A DNA stretch of 6,542 nucleotides from an uncultured Pseudomonas sp. (GTDB lineage: Bacteria > Pseudomonadota > Gammaproteobacteria > Pseudomonadales > Pseudomonadaceae). The notes under the pieces were generated by a model. That model was not told the DNA's origin and ran no database searches. It saw nothing but the letters and a program-made list of their open reading frames with translations. The translations under genes and the position numbers were made by a program. Positions 1-6,532 of this stretch are shown in pieces. How positions within the stretch are numbered: position 1 is the first letter of the stretch; each line of letters opens with the position of its first letter. Location: positions 1 to 6,542 of the forward strand of contig CAMPJN010000221.1 of assembly GCA_946886875.1 (NCBI GenBank), in the 5' to 3' direction.

Positions 1-2682
1 CTGGCGCGCATGTCGGACATGAGCTTCGGCAAGTACAGCCTGGAGCAGTCGCGCAAGTTCTACTTCGCCACCGACACCAGCTATATCCTCGTCGAAGTCG
101 CCCTGCCCCACGGCCCCCATGTAATAGGCGTGGCCGGGCGCGGCCCAGGCGGCGGCTTCGGTCACCAGTTCTTCGCCTACCAGGGCGAGCTGGACCTGGC
201 CCACTACCAGAAAAACGGTACCTGCCTGCGTCAGCGCGAGCTGTTCAACGCCCTGGAACGCGACGGCATCAAGGCCTATGAGTTGAAGCCGGAAGAACTG
301 CGCCGCCTGCTGGTCGGCGGGCATACCTCGATCCCCCTGGACCTGACGCTGATCCCGCTGCGCTCAACCAGCGAGCAGAGCCTGAAGACCTTCCGCGCGC
401 TGTTCATCAACCTGCTGCATATGCGCGAAATCACTGCGGCCAAGCTCAAGCAACTGTTCCTCGATGCCTTCGAGCACAGCCTGCGTTCCGGTAGCGTCGA
501 CTATATCGCCGCCACCGAAGAAGCATTCCGCGATGTGCGCCGGATGGAAAGCGACTATCAGGCACTGGTCACCGCCGGCCCGTTGATCGAAGCGCTGGCC
601 GCCGGCGTGGCCCAGCGCGAGCAATTGCGCGGCAAGCTGCATCGCCTCTCGCCCCTGCTCGACTCCCTGCTCGGCACCTGGCAGGACTATGCCGGCGCCC
701 GTCGCGAAGAACTGCTGATCCAGGCCGAACATTACCAAGGCGAGCAGGACGGCCTGCAACAGGAACAACGCGGCGGCACCGCCGAGCTGATGCGCATGGA
801 GCGCGAAATCAGCGAAATCCAGCGTTGGCTCGGCGAGTTGTCGGTACTGAAAAACCGCTTCGCCCTGGTCGACGGCGTGCAGGTACTGGAGGCGCAGCTA
901 CTCGCCGCCAAGGATGCCCACGATGAACTGGCCGGCGCCTTGGCGCAGTCCCGACAGTTCTCCAGCGCCGACCTGGACGAACGCCTGCGTGATCTGGACA
1001 AACGCCTGAAAGCGGTCAAGCAGCAGCTCGACCACGCCGACAACAACAGCTATTCACGCCTGCGCGAGGAGTTCAGCCAGGCTGATGTCGACCGCCTGAT
1101 GCGCCTGTTCAACGGCCAGCTGTTCAGCCTGCCGCTCGGCGAGAAAGGCATACAGGTGGCCGATGGCGACGCCTGGGTGAAATCCCTGGAAGCGATTCTC
1201 GACGGCTTCAAGGGCGAGCACTTCGAAGTGCCCGGCCTGTCCATCGACCTGTCCCATATCGAACCTCCGGCACTCCAGGCCCTGGCCGATCGTGCTGCAC
1301 TGCGCGACCAGAAAGACCGGCTCGACCGCGAATACAAACAGCTGAAAACCCAGCAAGCGGTGGCCGTCGACCGCGCCGCCAGCAAGGCCCAGGCCGAACA
1401 GTTGTACCAAGCCGTACTGGACGCGCAGAAAGCGCTGGAAGATTACCGCCGCAGCCAGACCCTGGCGGTGGAAGAGGACAGCAAACTGGAGCAGCTGGCG
1501 CAACTGGAGGCCGCACAGGACGAACTCAAACGCGCCTCGGACGCCTTTACCGAGCGTGTGCAGCAGCTCTCCGCCAAATTGCAGCTGGTCGGCCGTCAGC
1601 TCGCCGACCTGGAAGCCAAGCAACGCACTCTGGAAGACGCCCTGCGCCGCCGCCAGTTGCTGCCGGCCAATTTGCCGTTCGGCACGCCCTTTACCGATCC
1701 GGTGGACGACTCGCTGGACAACCTGCTGCCGCTGCTCAACGACTACCAGGACGCCTGGCAAGGTTTGCAGCGGGTCGACGGGCAGATTGAGGCGCTCTAC
1801 GCCCAGGTACGTTTGAAAGGCGTGGCCAAGTTCGACAGCGAAGACGACGTCGAGCGCCGCCTGCATCTGCTGGTCAACGCCTACGCGCACCGTCAGGACG
1901 AAGCCCTGACCCTGGTCAAGGCCCGTCGCGCCGCGGTCACCGACATCGCCCGCACCCTGCGCAATATCCGCAGCGACTACGACAACCTGGAACACCAGCT
2001 GGCACTGTTCAACCGCGAAATCAACAAGCGCCAGGTCTCCAACCTGGAAAGCTTCCGCATCGTCCTGGCGCCGAACAAGGACGCGCTCAAGCATATCGAC
2101 CAGATCATCCACAGCGCCGGCCAATACGAGCAAGGCGAAACCCTGTCGGTATTCGACCTGCAGCAGAGCAGCGATCAGGACAGCAAGAACGAAGAAGCCA
2201 AGGAATACCTGGCGCGCCTGGTAGCCGCCAACCATAACCAGCTGGGCCTGAAGGATCTGTTCGAACTGGCCTTCGAGATCACCAAGGTGCACGGCCAGCC
2301 GGTGATCCACACCGACATCGATGGCGCCGCGTCGAACGGCACCACCATGACCATCAAGGCGCTGACCAATATGTACCTGCTGCTGCACCTGATGGACCGC
2401 GAACAGGCGGGGCGTATTCGCCTGCCCTACTACCTCGACGAGGCGGCGGATATCGACGAGAAGAACCAGCAGGCCTTGATCGAAACCAGCCTGCAACTGG
2501 GCTTCGTGCCGATCCTCGCCTCGGTCAAACCGCAGGTCTCGGCTCATGTGGCCATCGACCTGGAAGGCGGCAGCGGGCCGAACGGCATCTATATCGACGA
2601 AGCGGATTGGAAATATATCCAGCGCCGCGACAGCGCCAAGGTCATACCTTCATCGACGGAGACAAGCGTAGAGCCGGCTTGA
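1..2682 (+). CDS. mksB: MksB, SMC-like ATPase of the MksBEF bacterial condensin (5' end missing)
   Basis: This is the core ATPase subunit of the Mks condensin, a MukB-like SMC relative that works with the kleisin MksF and with MksE in chromosome organisation; related Wadjet (JetABCD) complexes act against plasmids. The frame is open through the left edge (codons L-A-R before the ATG at 10), so the gene starts upstream. No P-loop GxxGxGK(S/T) is visible, which fits loss of roughly the first 50-70 residues. Residue numbers here count from the ATG at 10. Residues 1-160 are the rest of the N-terminal head lobe. About 170-345 and 425-550 are charged, heptad-like coiled-coil arms around a short hinge-like globular part (about 355-420). 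The C-terminal head has an ABC-signature-like ASNGTT (774-779), a Walker B LPYYLDEA (805-812, D810/E811) and a D-loop-like DIDEKN. The last 15 or so residues are a polar tail. The family assignment is from recognition; the head motifs are seen directly. Confidence 0.88.
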   Translation: MARMSDMSFGKYSLEQSRKFYFATDTSYILVEVALPHGPHVIGVAGRGPGGGFGHQFFAYQGELDLAHYQKNGTCLRQRELFNALERDGIKAYELKPEELRRLLVGGHTSIPLDLTLIPLRSTSEQSLKTFRALFINLLHMREITAAKLKQLFLDAFEHSLRSGSVDYIAATEEAFRDVRRMESDYQALVTAGPLIEALAAGVAQREQLRGKLHRLSPLLDSLLGTWQDYAGARREELLIQAEHYQGEQDGLQQEQRGGTAELMRMEREISEIQRWLGELSVLKNRFALVDGVQVLEAQLLAAKDAHDELAGALAQSRQFSSADLDERLRDLDKRLKAVKQQLDHADNNSYSRLREEFSQADVDRLMRLFNGQLFSLPLGEKGIQVADGDAWVKSLEAILDGFKGEHFEVPGLSIDLSHIEPPALQALADRAALRDQKDRLDREYKQLKTQQAVAVDRAASKAQAEQLYQAVLDAQKALEDYRRSQTLAVEEDSKLEQLAQLEAAQDELKRASDAFTERVQQLSAKLQLVGRQLADLEAKQRTLEDALRRRQLLPANLPFGTPFTDPVDDSLDNLLPLLNDYQDAWQGLQRVDGQIEALYAQVRLKGVAKFDSEDDVERRLHLLVNAYAHRQDEALTLVKARRAAVTDIARTLRNIRSDYDNLEHQLALFNREINKRQVSNLESFRIVLAPNKDALKHIDQIIHSAGQYEQGETLSVFDLQQSSDQDSKNEEAKEYLARLVAANHNQLGLKDLFELAFEITKVHGQPVIHTDIDGAASNGTTMTIKALTNMYLLLHLMDREQAGRIRLPYYLDEAADIDEKNQQALIETSLQLGFVPILASVKPQVSAHVAIDLEGGSGPNGIYIDEADWKYIQRRDSAKVIPSSTETSVEPA

Positions 2683-2690
2683 TCCCATTC

Positions 2691-2766
2691 CCGTAGGGTG
2701 GGTTAGCGGCGCGGCACCTGTATCGACGATACAACGAAAGATCCCGCGCGCCGCGTAACCCACCAA
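2691..2766. repeat. Structured intergenic palindrome (REP/MITE-like)
   Basis: Outer arms GGTGGGTTA (2697-2705) and TAACCCACC (2756-2764) are perfect reverse complements. After one bulged base the pairing continues into GC-rich arms (2706-2713 with 2747-2754). Inside the loop lies a second small hairpin, GTATC/GATAC (2720-2724 and 2728-2732). The element starts 9 bases after the mksB stop, so it would lie in the mksB 3' UTR. Elements with GGTGGGTTA/TAACCCACC arms are scattered between genes in many proteobacteria, as I recall. That this one is dispersed in its genome is inference, because only one copy is in the window. Confidence 0.7.
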
Positions 2767-2794
2767 GCGAACGCCACGCCAACTGCAAGAAACC

Positions 2795-2820
2795 ATAAGG
2801 GCCGCATATGCGGCCCTTAT
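2795..2820. terminator. Bidirectional intrinsic terminator between convergent mksB and pqiB
   Basis: A perfect 26-bp palindrome centred between 2807 and 2808. Its GC-rich core AGGGCCGCAT pairs with ATGCGGCCCT and is flanked by A/T ends. On the plus strand it is followed by a T-rich stretch (CCTTTATT). On the minus strand it is followed by GGTTTCTT, 4 bases past the pqiB stop. The position between two convergent genes supports termination in both directions. The U-tracts are imperfect. Confidence 0.75.
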
Positions 2821-2823
2821 CCT

Positions 2824-5136
2824 TTATTGCTCCAGCGCTATCTTCGGCGCCCAAGCCAACCACTCGGGCAGAACCTCATCATGTAGCGCAAATGTCTGCC
2901 CGGGCTGCGCCGGCCCGCCCATTTCCGGGTTGTTCGGCGAAGCGAAGGCGATCCCGCCTTCGAGCAAGGCCTCCAGAGACTCGGTGCGCACCTTCACACC
3001 GCTGAACAAGCCGGCGTCCACACCTATGCCGCTGGCGTTCCAGAAGCGACTGCCGCTGCGCACCAAAGGCGCATAGCGCGGCTCGATCAGAATATGGATA
3101 AGCACGCGATCCGAGGTGGGGCCCAGTTCGAAGTCGGTCACCTTGCCCACCGGAATCTCCCGGTAACTGACCGCCACCCCCGGTTTGATCGAACCCCGTC
3201 GCGCCGCACTCAGCACCAGACGCAAGCCCTGCTCGCGGACGTTGGCGCTCGGCGGCGACTCGGCCGCGACAAAAGCCAGCTGAGCGGCACTGGGCTGGTT
3301 CGCCGGCTGCACTTCCAGATACTGACCACTGACCAGGGTTTCCAGATTGGCCGCACGGGTCAGGCTGACCTCTGGTTTGACCACCCAGAATTGCGTGCCG
3401 GCCCGGGCGATCTGCTTGGTCGCCAGGGTGACTCGCGCATGCAGGATCACCGCTTGCAGGTCATCGGTCAGCTCAATACGCTCGACCTTGCCGACATCCA
3501 GCCCCTTATAGCGGATAGCCGTACCCGGGCTCAGGCCGTCGCCTCGGCCAACCCGAATGGTCAGCGCGACGCCTTTCTCCAGAGCCGCATCCTGACTACC
3601 GTGCAGACTGAAACGCTGTACCCGTCGGGTGCTTTTGGCCGCGTTGAGATCCGGTGTTTCGAAGGCGATACCGCCGGAAAGCAACGTCTGCAGCGACTCG
3701 CTTTTCACCTCTACACCCGACAGACCGCCCTTCAGGGTAATGCCGCTGGCATTCCAGAAGCGCGTGCTGTTATTGATCAAGTTGGCGTACTCCTCCTCGA
3801 TATGCACGCCGAATACCACCCGCTGATTGTTGCGCGACAGCTGCACGCTCTGCACCGAGCCCACTTGCAGTTGGCGATATAGAATCGGGCTGCCGACTTC
3901 CAGCGAGCCACGGCTGTCGCTGAACAACACCAGGTGCAATCCCGGTGAGTCCAGATTCAATGGCGGCGCCTTGGGCCTCGCTTCGAAGTCGCGCTTGGCC
4001 AGGCCGCCCTTCTCGCCCGGCCGCACGGCGATGTAGTTGCCTTTGACCAGGGCATCCAGCCCGGTGATTCCCGCCAGCGAAATGGACGGTTTGACCACCC
4101 AGAACTCGGTGCCCTCGACCAGATAGTCTTCGGCGCGCGGGTCCAGGGTCAATTCGGCGGTGGCGCTGGCCAAGTCGTCGTTGACCTTGAGCGCTTTCAG
4201 CGTGCCAGCCTGGATACCGTTGTACAAAACCGGGGTACGCCCGGCCTGCAAACCATCGAAGTCGGTCATTTTGACCAGCACGCGAATGCCTGCCTGGGCG
4301 GAATCGAAATCCTCATAAAGACGAAACGGCAGGCTCGGATCAGTCGGCGGGCTGTCCTTGCGATGCTCCGGGGTGGCAAAGGCGATACCGCCAGCCACTA
4401 TGCTGGCCAGGGATTCGCTGCGAATTTTCAGCCCGGACAGATCGGCGTCGATGCTCAGGCCGCTGGCATTCCAGAACCGCGTATGTTTGCGCACCAGGCT
4501 GGCGAACGGAGGCTCGATATAGACTTTCACCTCGACCGTGCTTTGGTCCTCGGTCAAGGCGTAACTCTTCACCCGCCCGACCTGGATCTGCTTGTAGAAC
4601 ACCGGACTATCGCGGTTCAGGGAGCCCAAGCGCTCGGCTTTCAAGGTCAGATGCAAGCCCGGTTGATCGTCGGCCAACGGCGGCGCTTCAGGCAGCGCTT
4701 GGAACACCAGGCTCGGCTCGCCATCTCCTGGGCTCACCGCGATGTAATTGCCTGACACCAGCGTCTCCAGGCCAGTGATCCCGGCCAGACTCACGTGGGG
4801 TTTGACCAGCCAGAAGCGGGTATTGCTGCGCAGCTGCGGCTCGACTTCCTTGTTCATTTCCAGCCTGGCGATCACCCCGCGGTTCTCGGCGCTGTGATCC
4901 AGAGCCAAGGCCGTAACCTTGCCAATCGACATGCCCTTGTAGATGACTTCGGTTTTGCCGGCCTGAATACCTTCGCCAGAGGGGAAGATCACCTGGATTT
5001 CAATCCCCGCCGTGCTGTAAGCCTGCCACCCCAGCCAGCCACCGATCAGCAGGGCAATCAGCGGTAGTACCCAGATCGCCGACCAGTTCGAAGCTGGGCG
5101 TACTTTAGCCTTCGGCAAATCATTCATGCTGGTCAT
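2824..5136 (-). CDS. pqiB: PqiB/LetB-type MCE protein with six MCE domains (intermembrane lipid transport)
   Basis: A periplasmic MCE-family protein anchored in the inner membrane, expected to oligomerise into stacked rings forming a lipid tunnel toward the outer membrane. The 770 residues comprise a short cytoplasmic N-terminus, one membrane helix (about 18-38), and six MCE domains at about 43-138, 159-256, 281-375, 398-495, 521-613 and 636-734. Odd domains carry FW(L/V)VKP...SLAGITGL; even domains carry FWNASG...ESL...GGIAF. E. coli PqiB has three MCE domains plus a long C-terminal helical needle, and LetB (YebT) has seven without it. This protein has only a 36-residue tail, so it is functionally closer to LetB; the pqiB symbol follows common family naming and letB would be equally defensible. 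It overlaps the upstream pqiA-like gene by 17 bases, so translation is probably coupled. A second in-frame ATG (Met4, 5127) is an alternative start, and neither has a strong Shine-Dalgarno. No pqiC follows. Confidence 0.9.
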   Translation of the reverse strand: MTSMNDLPKAKVRPASNWSAIWVLPLIALLIGGWLGWQAYSTAGIEIQVIFPSGEGIQAGKTEVIYKGMSIGKVTALALDHSAENRGVIARLEMNKEVEPQLRSNTRFWLVKPHVSLAGITGLETLVSGNYIAVSPGDGEPSLVFQALPEAPPLADDQPGLHLTLKAERLGSLNRDSPVFYKQIQVGRVKSYALTEDQSTVEVKVYIEPPFASLVRKHTRFWNASGLSIDADLSGLKIRSESLASIVAGGIAFATPEHRKDSPPTDPSLPFRLYEDFDSAQAGIRVLVKMTDFDGLQAGRTPVLYNGIQAGTLKALKVNDDLASATAELTLDPRAEDYLVEGTEFWVVKPSISLAGITGLDALVKGNYIAVRPGEKGGLAKRDFEARPKAPPLNLDSPGLHLVLFSDSRGSLEVGSPILYRQLQVGSVQSVQLSRNNQRVVFGVHIEEEYANLINNSTRFWNASGITLKGGLSGVEVKSESLQTLLSGGIAFETPDLNAAKSTRRVQRFSLHGSQDAALEKGVALTIRVGRGDGLSPGTAIRYKGLDVGKVERIELTDDLQAVILHARVTLATKQIARAGTQFWVVKPEVSLTRAANLETLVSGQYLEVQPANQPSAAQLAFVAAESPPSANVREQGLRLVLSAARRGSIKPGVAVSYREIPVGKVTDFELGPTSDRVLIHILIEPRYAPLVRSGSRFWNASGIGVDAGLFSGVKVRTESLEALLEGGIAFASPNNPEMGGPAQPGQTFALHDEVLPEWLAWAPKIALEQ
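2935..5010 (-). repeat. Three tandem copies of a two-MCE-domain unit inside pqiB
   Basis: The coding region holds three units of about 238-240 codons: 5010-4297, 4296-3577 and 3576-2935. Each has an odd-type then an even-type MCE domain. The repetition is still visible in DNA: a block close to GCCGCTGGCATTCCAGAA (plus-strand reading) occurs near 3029, 3742 and 4459, about 715 bases apart. It encodes the FWNASG motif of the even domains. Divergence elsewhere is high, so this is an old internal duplication. Confidence 0.85.
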
Positions 5137-5743
5137 CCGAATCCGTGTTATCCCAAATCAATCGAGGGTCAAAGGTCAACGCCGCCAGCATGGTCAGGAT
5201 CACCACACAGGCAAAGGCCGCCGCACCAAGACCCGGCTCTATGCTCGCCAAGCTACCGAAATTGACCATCGCCACCAGAATCGCGATGACGAAAATATCC
5301 AGCATCGACCAGCGGCCAATCCACTCAATAAAACGGTACATCAGAATGCGTTGGCGCACCGACATGGGTTGGTGGCGTTGTACCGAATACAGCAGAAGTG
5401 CAATGCCCACCAGTTTGAAAGTCGGCACCAGAATACTGGCTACGAATACCACCGCTGCTATCGGCAACATGCCGTAGTTCACCAACTCGATAACCCCAGA
5501 CATGATGGTGTCGGTTTGCCCCTTGCCGAGTGAGTTGACCGTCATGATCGGCAGCAGATTGGCCGGTATATACAGAATCGCCGCGGTCAACAGCAACGCC
5601 CAGGTACGCACCAAACTATTCGGCCGGCGACCGTATATGCGGCCACCGCAACGACTGCAGAACTGTTTGCCGGCATCGTCCTGTACGGGGTTGAGCTCGT
5701 GGCATTCGTGACAGACCAGCAATCCAGCATCAATCGCCCGCAT
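5120..5743 (-). CDS. pqiA: PqiA/LetA-family inner-membrane protein, C-terminal-half type
   Basis: A half-size PqiA-domain membrane protein, the likely inner-membrane partner of the MCE protein encoded next. Numbered from the ATG at 5749, it has an N-terminal zinc-ribbon-like motif (CHEC at 13-16, CSRC at 31-34). Four hydrophobic segments follow at about 50-69, 95-121, 148-165 and 175-192. The family motif IPANLLPIM is at 61-69 and TFDPRLIWD at 192-200. I chose Met3 (5743) as start because a GGAGG (5750-5754) sits six bases upstream of it, whereas it directly abuts the ATG at 5749. That gives 207 residues. The start overlaps the end of the preceding pqiA-like gene by 14 bases (20 if Met1), and its own end overlaps pqiB. 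E. coli PqiA and LetA carry two such modules in one chain of over 400 residues; here this is the second module as its own gene. Confidence 0.87.
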   Translation of the reverse strand: MRAIDAGLLVCHECHELNPVQDDAGKQFCSRCGGRIYGRRPNSLVRTWALLLTAAILYIPANLLPIMTVNSLGKGQTDTIMSGVIELVNYGMLPIAAVVFVASILVPTFKLVGIALLLYSVQRHQPMSVRQRILMYRFIEWIGRWSMLDIFVIAILVAMVNFGSLASIEPGLGAAAFACVVILTMLAALTFDPRLIWDNTDSDDQHE

Positions 5744-6392
5744 CCGCATCCTCCCCCGATAATGCTTCCCATATCTGATGGGGCGACATAGTTACTTCCA
5801 GCCATACCTGGATCAGCAACAAGGCGATAAAACACAAGAGGCCGAAGCCAAGGGTTACATCCGCGATATCGCTGAGCTTTACCAACGCCACCAAGATGCC
5901 CATTAAATAAACTTCGAGCATGCCCCAATCGCGCAGGTGGTGATAAATACGGTAAAGCAGCAAACCATAGCTGCGGCCGATATCCAGGCGAATGCTCAGC
6001 AATACCGCAAACTGGCAGAGCAACTTCAGCAACGGCACCGCCATGCTGCAGAGAAATACAACCGCCGCGACACCCTGCATGCCACTGTTATAAAGGCCCT
6101 GCACGCCCGACCAGAGCGTGTCCTGACTGGAACGCCCGAGCAGATTGAGCTGCATGATCGGCAAAAAGTTCGCGGGCACGTACAACAACAGTGCAGCGAT
6201 CACCAACGCCATGCTGCGTCGGATCACCTGATGCCGATGGGTATAGAGTTCAAAGCCACAGCGCGGACACTCGGCCTTCTCACCCAGGGCAAGCGACGGC
6301 TTACACATCAGCAGATCGCACTCGTGACACGCGATCAGTTGCTCAAGCTCAGGCAACGAATGAGCGGTGGCCGGTTCCGGCATAGAAGTCAT
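5730..6392 (-). CDS. pqiA: PqiA/LetA-family inner-membrane protein, N-terminal-half type
   Basis: First gene of the operon and a paralogue of the next one; 220 residues. A cytoplasmic zinc-ribbon-like segment has CHEC (22-25) and CPRC (42-45), with an additional Cys at 30. Four hydrophobic segments follow at about 61-80, 104-133, 158-174 and 180-200. The family motif VPANFLPIM is at 72-80 and SPHQIWE near the end (203-209) matches the FDPRLIW motif of its neighbour. In E. coli LetA/PqiA two modules of this kind are fused in one polypeptide; here they are separate, so the two proteins probably assemble as a heterodimer that feeds lipid to or from the MCE tunnel. That function is inferred from LetAB and PqiAB. 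Met1 (6392) and Met4 (6383) are both possible starts; only a weak ACGAG lies upstream. The historical name 'paraquat-inducible' does not imply such regulation here. Confidence 0.87.
   Translation of the reverse strand: MTSMPEPATAHSLPELEQLIACHECDLLMCKPSLALGEKAECPRCGFELYTHRHQVIRRSMALVIAALLLYVPANFLPIMQLNLLGRSSQDTLWSGVQGLYNSGMQGVAAVVFLCSMAVPLLKLLCQFAVLLSIRLDIGRSYGLLLYRIYHHLRDWGMLEVYLMGILVALVKLSDIADVTLGFGLLCFIALLLIQVWLEVTMSPHQIWEALSGEDADAGD
5750..5754 (-). promoter_or_regulatory. Shine-Dalgarno GGAGG deciding the start of the second pqiA-like gene
   Basis: On the minus strand GGGGGAGG runs directly into an ATG (5749), which leaves no spacer. Six bases after the GGAGG comes a second in-frame ATG (5743) at the usual distance. 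This favours 5743 as the true start. The site lies within the last codons of the upstream gene, so translation of that gene passes over it. Confidence 0.65.
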
Positions 6393-6438
6393 CTCGTATT
6401 GAGCGGGTTGAGCTAGTCACACCTCATGGGCGGCGTCG

Positions 6439-6468
6439 AGCATAGGCCAAGGCTGAATAGCCGGTAAA
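6439..6468 (-). promoter_or_regulatory. Candidate sigma-70 promoter of the pqiA-pqiA-pqiB operon
   Basis: On the minus strand a -35-like TTTACC (6468-6463) and a -10-like TATGCT (6444-6439) are separated by 18 bases, each matching four of six consensus positions. Initiation would be near 6432, giving a leader of about 40 bases before the first start codon. It lies between the terminator at 6497-6532 and the first gene, where a promoter is expected. The short palindrome GGCT-GAAT-AGCC (6451-6462) falls in the spacer. No known operator is recognised. Confidence 0.35.
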
Positions 6469-6496
6469 GCCGTCGGCGTATTTCCCAGCGCAAAGA

Positions 6497-6532
6497 CAAA
6501 CCCCCCACCTGCTTACGCAGATGGGGGGTTTG
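6497..6532. terminator. Strong hairpin terminator upstream of the pqi operon
   Basis: A stem of 15 pairs plus one mismatch (6508/6521) includes a run of six C:G pairs (6501-6506 with 6523-6528) and closes on a TTAC loop (6513-6516). On the plus strand it is followed by GTTTTAG, extending the TTT in the stem. On the minus strand it is followed by TCTTTG. It probably ends a minus-strand gene beyond the right edge, isolating the pqi operon from read-through, and may also work in the other direction. Confidence 0.72.

Noticed and set aside
136..165. Glycine-rich GRGPGGGFGH in MksB as a possible Walker A
   Set aside because: It lacks the Lys-Ser/Thr of a P-loop and follows a strand segment that in MukB-like proteins comes after the Walker A; it is more likely a surface loop of the N-terminal head.
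1054..2547. Long (497-codon) minus-strand open frame opposite mksB
   Set aside because: It lies wholly antisense to a well-supported SMC-like gene, has the Q/V/L/G-rich composition of a GC-rich shadow frame, and shows no recognisable motif.
2683..2823. Short gene or CRISPR-like repeat in the mksB-pqiB gap
   Set aside because: The gap is explained by one palindromic element and one terminator; there are no spaced direct repeats, and the short frames crossing it begin or end inside the flanking genes.
3094..3882. 262-codon plus-strand open frame opposite pqiB
   Set aside because: Antisense to the MCE protein, with no domain, no membrane segment and no plausible translation signal; the MCE repeats on the minus strand explain this region.
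5730..5749. Frameshift splitting one pqiA into two genes
   Set aside because: The downstream frame has its own Shine-Dalgarno, ATG and complete N-terminal CxxC motif, and the upstream protein ends with its own family-like terminus, so these are two intact genes rather than a broken one.
5937..6416. 159-codon plus-strand open frame opposite the first pqiA-like gene
   Set aside because: Antisense shadow rich in H, Q and R; the minus-strand frame has clear CxxC pairs and membrane helices.
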